Position numbers and translations under genes: made by a program. Below, piece after piece: positions 13,301-25,532 of a stretch of DNA of 64,000 bases (position 1 is the first letter of the stretch; each line of letters begins with the position of its first letter). The stretch comes from Protonemura montana (taxonomy: Eukaryota > Arthropoda > Insecta > Plecoptera > Nemouridae): assembly GCA_947568835.1 (NCBI GenBank), contig OX387609.1:13757708-13821707 (forward strand), written 5' to 3'. The notes beneath the pieces were generated by a model. It was not told where the DNA came from and searched no databases. It saw only the letters and a program-made list of their open reading frames with translations.

Positions 13301-14103
13301 AAGACCGACGCAGCCGCAGTTAAACCACGCTGGAGGTCGTCGCCGATGGTGGTGTAGGCGAGCATAGGGTACCCGATGAGCCCAGCGTAAACGTTTGCGC
13401 ACAACAACAATATTGGTAAACACGTTCTGACATTTGCCAATATTCTGTTGGGCTTGTTTTTGGCAGGCCAAAATCCTGAGTGGGTTGAGATTGTTTTCAT
13501 TATATTGATTATGTCTGGTTTTTGTAACATCTTTGTTGTAATGTATTTGCAAACGTACAATAACTGAAGGAGGTCGAACAAATAGACTTATCATATGGGA
13601 AACCATACTTATATGACAGCTTTATCATCCTCGGCAAACGTCAGATATTTTCGAATATTTATACCAGAATGTTTCAATGCTTAACTTAACAAATTAAATC
13701 TATGTAACGATTTTTTAAATTTAAAGGTTTGTAAAAAAATGCCCGGAAGCTCCATGGGGTTTCAACCAGGTACCGTATTGTACAACCTTATTTGGCAAAA
13801 TTGATGCCATACAACTTTGTAGGGTTTCCTAATACATCACTCTAATATTTGATCTCTGGATGGAATGCCCGTGTGAGCAAATAGTTCCTTTACAGATCCG
13901 TGGCGTAGCATTTTCTGATCGTGTAGTGACAATACGGCAGGTATGCAACATAACAAGAAAACGTGCTAGACAGAGCTAGCCACTTAATACGTACCGATAA
14001 AGAAAAACAATTTCTTGCACAGATTCAGTCCCAGAGAATTATCCGCTGGCAAGTTTGTTAACTTGGTTAAAGTTTCCAGAAGAAGCCTCTTGGCAATCAC
14101 CAT
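10356..14103 (-). CDS. Odorant receptor C, complete 7-exon gene
   Basis: Insect odorant receptor (7tm_6), paralogue of B. Exons in gene order: 13995-14103, 13049-13475, 12451-12837, 12272-12371, 12087-12191, 11637-11792, 10356-10433. Joined they give 1362 nt, 453 aa, with the same phases as B and D. Hallmarks are QWYPCDVMAFPTFQIVF, EAIGHFRLLSYNLGH, EAVYDCDWFGQSESFKRS and MSKLTYSYSMAVW. The frame upstream of exon 1 has two in-frame stops (TAG and TAA) soon after the Met corresponding to position 1288 of gene A, so translation must start at the Met at 14103. That Met is shared by all close copies, which fixes the start for the group. Intron 6 (10434-11636) is unusually long and contains a G run and a GC-rich hairpin. 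Confidence 0.92.
10434..11636 (-). other. Long intron 6 of odorant receptor C
   Basis: About 1.2 kb against 428 bp in B and 368 bp in D. It contains a pure G run of about 18 at 10851-10868 and an imperfect GC-rich hairpin at 11507-11562 (GGGTGG/CCACCC arms). No ORF or known element was recognised, but the extra length is probably an insertion. Confidence 0.5.
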
Positions 14104-15745
14104 CTTCGTTTGGTTCGCTGTCAATTCTGGTGTTGCGGTGTTCTGCGTTCGTATCACTCCTTACAACTATCTCGGGAACTGTTCCATGTCTTGCTTCTTC
14201 TTCTGGTTGCCCTAGAAGTTTCTTTTACACACATTAGAATTTGTTTTAAATTATTTGTGAGTTTTTACCAGCATTTTTTTTTGTCACGCAACTGGCTTGC
14301 TGTAATATCGTTAAGAAACAAAGTGTATCGATCGTTTTTTTATTGACACAATTGTTTTTAGAAACTAATTTATGTACTAGTCCTGTTATTTGAAAGGAGC
14401 ATGCTTATTACTATAAGTCTGGCTTCTCTTCAAAGCAAGATTTCATAGAAAAAGTACTTGTTAAGTTTTGATAAACTTGCTGTTAAAAATTTATGTTTTT
14501 TATCATGTTTTTAAGGAAGGTTTTTCCTGTGAGAAACGATTTTTATTTATGGAACGTGTGACTTGCCTGACCTACAAGACAGGAGAATAGTAACGTAGGA
14601 TAAACTATACTTACTGGCTGTGAAACATGTTTAGAATTTGAAAATAAATGGGCGGCTGGAAGAAAATGATACGAAAAGAATCTCGGTGAAATGTGTTCGC
14701 AGAAACGAACATGACGTGAAATTGACTGTCAACACGTTGAAAAAGAACAGAAATATATTTCGACATGAACAGGATAAGAGAATAATGGAATGAAGAAAGT
14801 AGACTACGGAGAGAAATTTTTTATATTTACAATTTAGAGAAATAAATAAATGCAGAAACGTCATTTTAATAAATATGATGAATTACTATGTAAATTTTTT
14901 TTAATTTTTTTAATTTACACTATGCACCATGTCTTAATATATATATATAAATTCTTTTTAAATGTGAATTTTCAGAAATATTGAGACCGATAATTTAAGT
15001 AATACATTTTTTTTCAAATTGCAGACCCATTTTTGTGACCACCATCAGTTTTCACGCATCCCTTCCGGCGTCGGTCATCTTTTGAACCCATTCTATTTTG
15101 ACAAGTATTTCCAGTTCCAATGTGAATGTTTCCAGCTGGCAGCTGATTCCATCAGAACAGAAGTAACTGGGAGAAGTCACTTCACTCTTTTTTTTTTTTT
15201 TTCTTAATTGTGTGACTTTGGCCAACGTTTCGGTTAAATTCCACTGTCTATTTAAAATAAAATTCATGTTATTTCAAAAGAAACACGCATGTTGGTATGC
15301 ATTTTTTGGTACCGCATTCATGCAACTGTATTGATCATGTTTCAAATTCAAGATCAAATTTCGTGACCACAATGAGTTTTCACGAATCCCATCCAGTGAC
15401 AAGTTTTTTAATTTTCAATCTGAAGATAATTAAATGTAATATCTTGCCATCTCTCACCATCGATCTCCGAAAGTTCAAATCACTCCACTTTCAAAACCAT
15501 TCTTAAATCCTTTCTCAACCAAAAACACTCTCAAACGTGAAATTAAAACCGACTCTAGATCTAATGTAGTGCAATACTTTAAAGGCAAATTACTTTGTTC
15601 TGTATCCATTAGGCCATTCTAGAATATAGGCTCACACAAAAACAAACAATAACTTTTCGTGACAACAATAGACAAACACGGCCGAGCTCGTGGATGTCCA
15701 CGCTTTTGTTTTCTGCTCGTGTGTCTGCAAGTCGGCCCGTTGGAT
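14104..15745. other. Spacer between receptor genes C and D
   Basis: AT-rich spacer, recognisably related to the A-B and B-C spacers in its first kilobase (for example around 14380-14860) but much more diverged. It lacks the tRNA-like element. The segment just left of 15745 is the conserved 3' flank of gene D. Confidence 0.5.
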
Positions 15746-18216
15746 CTACTCCACTTGGCGCCTGGAATGTTCCTGGTACTGCGTCCACACGGCCATGCAA
15801 TAAGAGTACGTCAGCTTGGACATCTGCAACACGTTGCAAGGATAAAACAGAAAAATATTAAAACTGGTACACGGTTTCACACTTCTTTGTGTTATTTTTT
15901 TTTATTTTGAACGTTAAAAAATAAAAAAAGGCCAGAACTGGCTTTTAAAGCGCAGTTTATCCTTACGCTGTGAATCAGTCGTGAATTTAAATTGTTCTTA
16001 ACAACCTTATTTTCCTCCCATAGTACACAAAGGACCACTCATGGTAATGTGTTTTCACAAGTACGCAATTGTTCATTTCATTCCAAACAGCCGTGATTGT
16101 ATCCGCTATCCCAACAAAACAAAAAACAACTGTTGGACTCAACCTAACGTATAGCGCTTAACTCTCGCCATAGACATCTCTTGACGCTAACCTCGTAGTA
16201 CGTTTCCATTGACAACGTGACGCATCCGCCGACCCTGATGACCACCGGTTGGTTGCAACGAGACATGATGATGCCTATGCTTCTTTTGAAACTCTCTGAT
16301 TGGCCGAACCAGTCACAGTCGTACACAGCTTCTCTGAGCCCCTCGCTCTGCGCAAGATCGTTAAAGTTGGAATTAGTTGGCGTACACTGCATTTGCTTAT
16401 AATAACAGCTTTCTTAAAAAGCTTGCACACGCACCTCATCAGTCATCAGGTTGGCAAGCCAGCAACAGATGACCATTCCAAGGTTGCTGCCGAATACCAA
16501 GATCAAGATAGTCAAATTTTTTGTGTCCAACTCTTCAGCCTGAAAGAACCAAAGGTCAGAGAGATCTCTAAAGAAAAATACCCATTGGCATCTCCGACAA
16601 ACATACTGATAGTACTTACGTAGATGAGTAACACGATGGCCATGCTGGTAGGGATCAGAGTGCACAACAAGTATCGAAACAGGAATCTGTCGAAGAAGCT
16701 AGCTACCTCTTCGACGAACCTAAGAGTAAAAAGCGGTTAAGAACTCCCGAAAAAATTTATATTAATTCAGTTTATGGCAATCACACAAACTCTATACCTT
16801 ATTACAGCGCAATGAAGCTGAACGCACGATTTACAATTTTTTTTTATCTCCTTGTAAACCTGAATCACTGAACTGTCAACGACTTTCAAATTATTCTTGT
16901 CTACCGTGGGTTCTCTAGCTGCTTTGGTAGGTGGGTTCGACATCCTTTGTGGATCCGTAGCATCGCGTGTTTCTAAAACCAATAGCTGAACTGCAGGAAC
17001 CGTTTCTGTGTTAACGATGTGTCCCAAGTTGTACGAGAGAAGCCGGAAATGTCCAATCGCCTCGACCAGAAACGACATGAACATGGCTGCGTACGAAACC
17101 ATGCACATCATTGCGCCAGCGTGGCTGAAGCAGGTAATAACGAAGACGATCTGGAAGGTTGGGAACGCCGTCATGTCGTACGGATACCACTGGCTGGAAA
17201 CAAAGCAACCAGTTTAAAAGCGCAAGATGATAGGAGGATACAGGATGATATCGCAAATTTGTTAGTCTCTTAACAATGATTCTGAAGTGTTTTCCTATTA
17301 TTAGATTAGATAGATGTTTTTGCAAAAGGTGCAAGCTTCACGCGTTGGCAACTGACGGCAACTGGCATACTCACTGGGAGTTCGAGGTGCTGTGAGACAA
17401 AAAAAAACCATTTCCAGCTTTACTTACTCAAATGCGAACTTTCCCTTCTTGTAAAGTCCAGGAAACTCCAGACAGAATTGTGGTATTGCAGCCAGACCCA
17501 TTAGTAGATAGCCGAGAGGCAACAGCGACAAACGCATGTTGCTCTGCAGAACGTCGTTGGGGCGTTGGGCGAGCTTCGCGCTGCAAACTTGCATCGCCTC
17601 CATGGCGTGAAAAATTGAATCGATTTGCTGTCGTTCAAATAGAAGACTCGAGTAGATTGCAAACAAAGCAAAGACGACAAAGATGGATGCAGCTGCACCT
17701 AGACCGCGCTGGAGGTCGTCGCCGATGGTGGTGTAGGCGAGCACGGGGTAGCCGATCAGCAAAGCGTACAGGTTCATGCATACAAACATTGGTGGTAAAC
17801 ACGTCCTGGTGATTGTTACTATTCCGTTGGGTTTTTTTTCGGCAGGCCAGAATCCTTGATGGGTGAAGATTGAAATTATTATATTGTCAATTGTCTGGTT
17901 TTTGCATAATCTTTGTTATAAGTTGTTTTAAGAAGTTAAACCACTGATATAACCTACATGCAAAAGATTCTGATTTAATAACAGTTTCATGGTGCGTCTT
18001 AATCCTAAAGCATACCTTGCTCTCGTTTATTGACAAGATTGCAAGTTTAAACCATTTCAAAGGATGTGCTGGAAATTGGTACACGTTTTTGTCTAATTAA
18101 TACCTACCGACGTAGAAAAGCAGTTTCTTGCACAGATTCAGGCTCAAAAAATTATCCGCTGGCAAGTGTGTCAACTTGGCCAACATTTCCAGAAGAAACC
18201 TCTCGTCAATCGCCAT
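15746..18216 (-). CDS. Odorant receptor D, complete 7-exon gene
   Basis: Insect odorant receptor (7tm_6). Exons in gene order: 18108-18216, 17428-17854, 16798-17193, 16620-16719, 16435-16539, 16192-16347, 15746-15823. Joined length is 1371 nt (456 aa); an upstream in-frame Met at 18312 would give 488 aa. It is more diverged from B and C than they are from each other. The exon-3 loop is three codons longer than in B and C. Motifs are QWYPYDMTAFPTFQIVF, EAIGHFRLLSYNLGHI, EAVYDCDWFGQSESFKRS and MSKLTYSYCMAVW. Residues around TTIGDDLQRGLGAAAS in exon 2 are almost invariant in the cluster. No coding break was seen. Confidence 0.92.
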
Positions 18217-19350
18217 CTTCGTTTGGTTCGCTGTCAGTTCTGGTGTTACGGTGTTCTGCGTTTTTTTCACTACTTTCAACTCCCTCGGGAACTGCTCTAA
18301 GTCTGGTTTCAACGTGAGCTAGCTCAGGTGGGTTTCTTTCGTAAACTTCGAGTTTGGATGTAAATTATTTGTTAGCTTTTTCCAGCAATTTTCCTGTCAC
18401 GCAACTGGCTAGTTGTGACATCGAAAAGAAAGAAATGTCACGAATGTTTTGAGTTAACACAATACATTTTCAGATAAACATTTTAGGGACTTGTCTCGTT
18501 TTTTTTTTTTTTTTATGGAACACGAATATTGCTCTTCGTTTTTAAGAATCGCACTCATGCCACTATACTTATTAGGCTTAAAAAAAATATACCTAATTTT
18601 GTGCTACCATCAGTGTTTTACGCATTTTTTTTAGGTTACTGTCACCATTTGTACATACCTACTTGATTGTGACAAGTTTATTCAATTCCTATGTGAATGT
18701 AAACCAGTTATCAGCTGAGTAACTGAGCGAAGACACTTCACTCCCAGTCATTCGCATTGGTAGAAACTGAAGAAAATCAGACCTGTTCTATGCGAATCCC
18801 GCATAGTGCCACCCTTGCGTGTCAAAGTTGCCCTCTTAGGGTGGTTGTAAACTGTTTTAACACGCGTGATGTGAGGATGTCAAGTAAATATTGAATAATT
18901 TTACGAAGACAGGTATTTGTTTTAAAAGACTGGTCTGAAAGGTAAAAATATGATTTTGCTTTTCTTGCCTGTTGGTGGCTACTAAAGTATGTTTTGGAAG
19001 GACTTCTCAATTTGGGCAAAGAATATCCGCCCCTGATGCCGTCCATAAACTCATCCATTATTTGGTCCCAACGTTTCGTCTGGAGCTCAACTTGTTTAAT
19101 ATTAGAACATGTGATTCTTCTGACTAATAATTCCTTACAAGAGAAATCGTCAAGATGGGTAATTTTGACATATTGACGTTATTAAAAGGATAATGTCGCT
19201 AAACAATCCTTCGAGTAGAAATTGCATTAGAGAGTCAATATTGAACATGAAGGTAACGCCATACCTTGCAATGCACACGCATTTCGTTTCCAGTTTTACT
19301 GTTGGTACTATTTCGTTTTAAGTCACCACAACCAACTGAAATCACATTTT
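18217..19350. other. 5' flank of receptor D, no gene seen
   Basis: AT-rich sequence upstream of gene D. Open frames are short and without recognisable motifs. I see no further receptor exon. Confidence 0.4.
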
Positions 19351-19359
19351 ATTAACAGT

Positions 19360-19760
19360 AATAATAATAATACATGCTTTTATTCGTCCCGTTTTGTCAT
19401 TTTACAATAATGTTGGACATGTCAATTCATATGAGTAAATAAATAATTAAGTACACTCTGTATATATTATGTGAGCTCGACATCTTATCAGTCCATCTAT
19501 ACAACTCTTTCACACTTTAGAAACATTTTTCTACGCACCATGTTTTAAGTCCATTTTTTAAATTGCTTTTTGTTTGATTTTTGATTTTTAAAGGCAAAGA
19601 GTTGTACAATTTCGTTTTTTTAAAACTTTTGTTAAATACAAACATAACACGATTGAAAATGTACAAGTTATAAATAGTCATTATTTTAAAATCCTTAAAC
19701 AACGGTTTGCAGCTATCTTTGTAAATGTATTCTTTGATGTCTAGGTGCTTGATTTCTTAA
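19360..19760 (-). mobile_element. LINE 3' end fragment
   Basis: The minus-strand reading FKIMTIYNLYIFNRVMFVFN followed by LYNSLPLKIKNQTKSNLKNG resembles the C-terminal end of Jockey/CR1-type LINE reverse transcriptase ORFs, with an internal deletion joining two blocks. The 3' flank ends in AATAAAAGC and a TTA microsatellite near 19360, as many such LINEs do. It is a dead 5'-truncated copy. Confidence 0.6.
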
Positions 19761-20004
19761 GTGCATTCTAAATGTGTTAAATATGCCGTTTTGCAACAGC
19801 ACAAGCGTTTAACTCTCAGATACATGATAGTGCATTAAGAATAAAATTGCTGCAGTGACGCTGCAGTGGTCAACGTTTGAACTACAAATATTGCAGCCTG
19901 GATTTCAGGTGTCCAATGCCATTGTAGTGAGATGGAGAGGTGCATGATGTACTTCATGTGCTGGTCTTTAGCTGGCACTGCTTGATGCATGAAGGGCACT
20001 TCAG

Positions 20005-20100
20005 CTATCCTGTCTGTTGGACGAAACCCGTCCGTCGCTCAGCAACTTCCTGGTACTGAATCCACACTACCAGACAGTACCAGCAGGTCATCTTGAACAT
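20005..20100 (-). pseudogene. Orphan odorant receptor last exon
   Basis: A 96-bp segment matches exon 7 of the neighbouring receptors. It has the same acceptor context (GTTGCAG before ATG), then a reading starting MFKMTCWYCLVVWIQYQE and a TAG stop. It is clearly more diverged than exons 7 of B-E. I looked for exons 6 to 1 upstream (20.1-23 kb, minus strand) and saw no EAVYDCDW-like or QWYP-like match. It is best read as the remnant of a lost receptor gene. A less likely alternative is a terminal exon for a transcript spliced from an exon I failed to see. Confidence 0.65.
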
Positions 20101-20399
20101 CTGCAACACGTTGAAGAAACAAAGACTTGATTGGTGTCCACTTCTTACTACGACGATGATTACTGTTATCTATGATGAATGTCTACTTGATTTATCCTTA
20201 GCACTTAGATCCTTTTTCCATGCACATAATTATTTGGTCCGTAAAAAATCGCCAATGTGTTCGGGATTTATTTCAGAAAATACAAAATACATTAGTTTTT
20301 AAGTTATTGACCATGATTATTTTATTTAGATGCATTTAGGAAGCTTGAACTAGGTAATTGTTATAATTTTATGTGGTTTTGTGGTTCTTTTGTTATTGG

Positions 20400-20530
20400 A
20401 AAATTGTCAGGACTGCTCTAACCCTTGAAGAAGTAACTAGTATATGTTACGAAACGTCGGGAAATTTAGTAGCCCTTTACTTAGCATTCAAAACCCAGTT
20501 CAAATAGTTTTTCTAAAAACTGTTATCTAT
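20400..20530 (+). repeat. Dispersed repeat with GAAACGTCGG motif
   Basis: Contains TTACGAAACGTCGGG and a stretch (20467-20511) found inverted near 24370-24420 in the kinase intron. The motif is common near ends of invertebrate interspersed repeats; the family is not identified. Confidence 0.4.
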
Positions 20531-21361
20531 TTAGCTATAGAAAGGGATTGGGATTTTAAAAAATAGGTGTCGAAGATTGGAATGGAACTATAGTGGCATG
20601 GACGAAAAAGGGGTGAAAGATGTAAACATTTTTAGGGAATTGATAAATAAGGGGATGTGAATGAAAGAACGGATAGGAATACTCTGATACTGTACATAAT
20701 TTTATAAATCTTTTTCAAATAAATATATGCACACACAATGGTTGACGTGTTACTGCTTTTAAATAATTTATTACATGCGTTTCGTGGCTTTCGAGGCGTT
20801 TGCTTCTCTTACAAGGCAGTGTAACATTGAAGAGCTTTGTTCCAACTGCCAGGGTAAAACTTGTGTTGCCGCAAAAATATCTTCATATCCACAGATTATT
20901 AACATTCTTTGCTTTTGATCTTAATGTAGTCATCAATTAACATTGAAAAGCCTTTAATTTTATTTCAAGCAATATACAGTAAAAAATGTAATTACAACAA
21001 ATTTTACTATGTTCTATCAAAGGAATTAAAGATCAATGAAATCTAACTGCTTAACAAATATAATACCTGTATAAAATTAATAGAATTAAGACAAAAATAA
21101 AAATAAAATAATGACCTAGGCTTGCAGCGAATAATGTATTTCCTCATCACCCACTTAAGTCAATTTAATCAATCAACCAACCACAAATCACCCGACACAC
21201 TGAAGCAAAGGATTGTTAAATCAGGTACTATTCCTTTTGGCACCCGCCGCTTGCACCGGCTTACACAATTATAAAATATAATTTAGACTTTAATTTAAAC
21301 TATAAAAAACACTTTTCACAAACTAATACACTGTTTTACGATTGTAGGGGAGGAGGGATCT
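20531..21361. other. AT-rich intergenic sequence
   Basis: No gene or family recognised. ORFs are short and without motifs. Confidence 0.4.
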
Positions 21362-22096
21362 AAAAGTCTCAGGGGCTAGTTGTCTCAGTGTTAAAATCTC
21401 GACTCCAAATGGTACCAGAAGCAAAATACTGATCCGGGTTATTTCAACGTCTAAATATCATACTATTCTGAAAATTTAATTCGTTTCGGTGCATAATTCA
21501 CACTCCTGGAAGAGATTGTTTGTTTTGACAGGTGGTTAGTAACTTTTCTGCAGCTAAGTTATTTAATATTTAACGTAAAAATATCCATGTAATTGAATGT
21601 GCATATTTATATTCTTAAAAGCAAACATATCGTCTGTTTATAATATTTCTTATATGATGAATTTATGCACGCGAAGTATATTAATTTTAAATGTAAAGCT
21701 GAAAGTCTATGTTGGGTCTAGTTGTCACAGAATGACATAACCCCAGAAGTAGCTTTCAGTATAAGTTCATTTTGTTTGTTTTGTAAGTAATTGATTTTTT
21801 TTTTTACGTTTTACAGAACCAATTTACAAAAATTGACCAATGATGAGCATAAAAAAAAACTTATCAGTGGCTGGTAGCACCCGATGTCATGTTACGCGCT
21901 GCTCAATTTGAGTTGCAGGAAAAAATTGGAAAATATTTTGACATAAATGATCGAACATTGACTCGGTACTGTCACTAAGTAACTGATGCAGATTTTATTT
22001 AAATTAATTATGTGATCACATGACGAAATTTCTCACTGAGACAACTAGCCTCAGTGTGTGAGACAACTTGACCCACACGTGGGGTGAAAAGTCTCA
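21362..22096. mobile_element. Probable non-autonomous inverted-repeat element
   Basis: GGCTAGTTGTCTCAGTG (left arm, near 21374-21390) is inverted at 22034-22050. A direct repeat AAAAGTCTCA sits at both edges (21362-21371 and 22087-22096). The 0.7-kb interior is AT-rich and non-coding, with one diverged internal motif copy near 21718. The family is unknown; the direct repeat could be a target duplication or part of the ends. Confidence 0.45.
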
Positions 22097-22515
22097 AACC
22101 TTTACAGGCCAACTAAGAGACATAGCAACTCAACTGACAGTCTGATAATTTGCAATAAAAATTCACATTATAACCAAATGTTTATTAATTAATAAAAAAA
22201 ATATTACATTTGAATAACTTCATTTTTATAGAAGATCTCGTCTCGTGTTGGCACTTCATGAATGTTGAATGTTCGAGTGCATCGAGTTATTTTTATTAAT
22301 AATCTGATGTCAGAATCTTATCTGGCGTTATATGAACTCGAATTAATTCAACAAACCAGGCTGCAGTTAAACTAGTGCATACTTGGCTCGCATAATCTAA
22401 AACGCCATCTAAAGACACCAACTCAACATAGCGCATCGACAAAAGAGCTTACAAAACTCATTAGCATTAAAAAACACTCAATATGCTCTACATAAAATAG
22501 GCTAACATTAACAAA

Positions 22516-22835
22516 AATTTGTACCCCTCCTTCATTTTCGAGCAAATAAATAAAAACCAAATTTTTGTAAAACTTAACCTTTTTTTGTTCAGGGCTGGGC
22601 CCAAAATTAAGACCTTCACAATCTCACCTTGTATCATCAACTCTATCATCTGTGAAAATTTTAAGGAGGTACCCCCCACCCCCCTTCATTTTTGCGCAAA
22701 TAAATGAAAACCAGCATTTTGTAAATGTTAGCCTATTTTTGTCCAGGGCTGGGCCAAAAATGAAGACTATCTTAATTCAGTACCTTATCACGTACTCTAT
22801 CTTTTGTGAAAAATGCAATGATGTTCCTATTTGAG
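22516..22835 (+). repeat. Two-copy tandem repeat, about 155 bp
   Basis: Two diverged copies follow each other. Each begins GTACCCC with TTCATTTT, passes through GCAAATAAAT and CAGGGCTGGGCC, and ends TTTGTGAAAA. The period is about 155 bp. It lies roughly 250 bp upstream of the kinase start. Confidence 0.6.
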
Positions 22836-23082
22836 TTCATGCGGTATTAAGCGTTGTTCCTTTGTTGTGTCGTTCCTTTGTATACACTATTTTTACTCCG
22901 GTTTGTTCACTTAGTTTGCGAAGCAATTCCGAGCAAATCCGAGCAATTCCGAGCAATTCCGAGCTATTAGAGGCGAAGGCTAACATGCCATGAACGGCAG
23001 TTGGCGAGGGCCGTCAGTCTTGTGCAATACGTCGCAGTGCTAGTTAATCGTCCTTTAGCGCTGTAGGAAATCCAGTACAAGA

Positions 23083-25042
23083 ATGGTATCTCACAAGTCG
23101 GCTGTCTTTGAAGATGTGGAGGAAATATCCAGAGAAGATTGCCTCAGCATTGCTAGACTTAAAATGAAATGCGCGGATGTTGAGGTTGTCAATGTGACGA
23201 TGAGAAAACATGGCGACACACCGGCTGGTTTTGGTGGTGACCATTACAGATTGACGATCACTGCGCTGAAAAATTCAAAAGAAAAAGTCGGTGGCGAAGA
23301 TTCGAAGCAAGTTGATTTGCATTTCTTTGTCAAAACAAAGCCTAGAGATTCTGCGCACAGTGATTTCATCGAGCGAATGGGTGTGGTGAAAAAGGAACTT
23401 GATTTCTTCTCCATTCTGATTGGTTTGTTACGTAAATACGAAAGGGAGGAAAAAGATGACAGCGTGCCAATGCAAGTCCCGTGGACTGCCGAGTGTTATC
23501 TGGCCAATATGAGTCTTATTGTCTTGGACGATTTGTCTCATGAAAAATACTCGCTTATTGAAAACCGTACGGCCATGGACTACGAGCATTGTGTGGTCAT
23601 GATTGAAACTCTAGCTAGATTCCATGCGTCGACAATAATCTTTGAAGAAAAAGAAAGCCAGAAACTTGGGAGGACTTTCCGAGTGAACGAAGTGAATCCC
23701 GAAATGTTCAGGGAGAATATCTGGACCTATGACCCACCAGACAATTCTGGAAAGCAGACATGTTTGGCTGCCATCAACGGGCTGCTTTCGATGATCAAGA
23801 CCATGCCACAGTTGAGACAAGATACAAAAAAGTTTGAAATAGTTCAGAAAGCAATTGGCAATTTGTTTAAAGACGCTAACAAATTAGTAGAAGTTTCGAC
23901 AGAAGTAAGGAAAGTCTCTACACACGGTGATCTTTGGGCTAACAACGTCATGTTTAGGTGAGTTACACTTTCAGGCCCAACAAGGGGTTGAGAGGGACCT
24001 AAATAAATGCCAGACATTTTAGTGGGCCAAATCCTTGTAGATGCAACACTTTTGATGACTGTAAATATGTCTTGACATTGATATTCCTGTTGTTTAATCT
24101 TGGGAAGTGACAATGCCGACAGTTTGCCTAATTTAAGATATTGTGCATTGGTTTTGAAGTTTTATGCACTCCAAGTTTTATGCACTCCAATGTAAATTTA
24201 ATATCCTTCAAGTAATATGAATTAATACTGAATAGGTATTCTTTATTTCTTGATTTTGAAATGTATTAATATTGAGTATAATTAAATATTTTCTAAGAGG
24301 TATCGAAAACAGGATAAAAGGAGCTAATTTTCAACGCTTAATATTTTATCAAAAATTCAAAATGTCATTTAACAAAAACTATTTGAACTGGGCTTTGAAT
24401 GCTAAGTAAAGAACAACCAAATTTAGTTAAATTAAAAACGCAGTTCAAAAAGCTTTTGTTTAAAACTAGCGCCAAGGTTAAATCAAGTAGAAATTAGTCT
24501 AAAAACAATCAAAATGTCATTATTTCTCATATCCAATTACATCTCATGACCAAAATGTTGTTTTCAGTTACGATTCGACCGGCAAAAAACCTACAGCTGC
24601 AAGAATCATCGACTTCCAGATATTACGCTACGCAGCACCTGCCCACGACTTCATGTGCTCGCTATACCTGACCACCACTTGCAGCCTCCGGGAAAAACAC
24701 CTGCTAGAACTGGCCTCGATCTACCACGCGGCCGTCGCCGCCGAGCTCTCCAGACAACATCTAGACATTAAACTCCTGATGCCCTGGCAGGAATTCAAAG
24801 AGAGTCTGGAGCAGTATCGCATGCTGGGTCTGTTGACGGCTCTGTTTTATTATCCGTCGATATTGATGCCCGAAGACATGGCGTCGGTTGTGTTCGGGAA
24901 TAAAGACACTTTAAATAAGTTCATGACCGATGACCAGAGCGAGTGGACTTGTTTGAGTTTTAAAAATGACGCGCTTTTCAGAGAACGGTTAAGTGAATTG
25001 GTAGATGAGTTGGCAGAACTTGTGATTGCGTCACATAACTGA
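23083..25042 (+). CDS. Ecdysteroid-kinase-like (CHK/EcKinase) protein
   Basis: Two exons, 23083-23957 and 24568-25042 (donor GTGAGT, acceptor TTTTCAG), join to 1350 nt, 449 aa. The family (EcKL, DUF1679/CHK kinase-like) is related to choline and aminoglycoside kinases; characterised insect members phosphorylate ecdysteroids or are linked to detoxification. Visible features: GFGGDHYRLTI in the N-lobe nucleotide-binding region, FFVKTKPR with the likely ATP-binding lysine, VLDDLSHEKY at the hinge, HGDLWANNVMF (catalytic loop, about residue 281) split by the intron, then IIDFQILRYAAPAHDF (metal-binding DFQ). The length is normal for the family. Possible poly(A) signals AATAAA lie at 25377 and 25504. 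The substrate cannot be read from sequence. It is the only plus-strand host gene here and looks intact. Confidence 0.92.
23958..24567 (+). other. Intron of the CHK kinase gene
   Basis: A single 610-bp intron with GTGAGT donor and TTTTCAG acceptor. It carries an inverted fragment of the dispersed repeat at 20467-20511 around 24370-24420. Confidence 0.7.
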
Positions 25043-25532
25043 TTGCGGTGATCGTTACTGCAGATAGTATTTTAAAAGAAATTAAATGTCCACTTGGTGC
25101 TATGCAGAGATTACAAACTTAGCAAAATAATCTTTGTTGTATTAAAAATTAATTACAATGCAGGTATTTGAAAAAAAAAGACTCATTGTTCATAAGAGCG
25201 ATTGAGTAAATGAATACACGTGTACTTGTTTGGTTATAAAAACCTCGTATCTTGTACGTTTTAACCTTCAGCAAAAGTAACATACGTTTAATATCATACA
25301 GGAATGAACATTAGTAAGAAAGTGGATTTAAATTAAAGAAAGAGATGTTAAATAGTATAATTATATTACTGTAATGAATAAAGAAGAAATAAAGAATGTT
25401 AAGAGTTAGAGAAAATTGTTAAAAGTGTTGTAAATTATGTGTTGTAATATGTGAATGGTGTTATAATACTCGGACAAAGTGCGAAATGTACAAATCTGTT
25501 TTTAATAAATATATGAGGACCGAACGGTTTGT

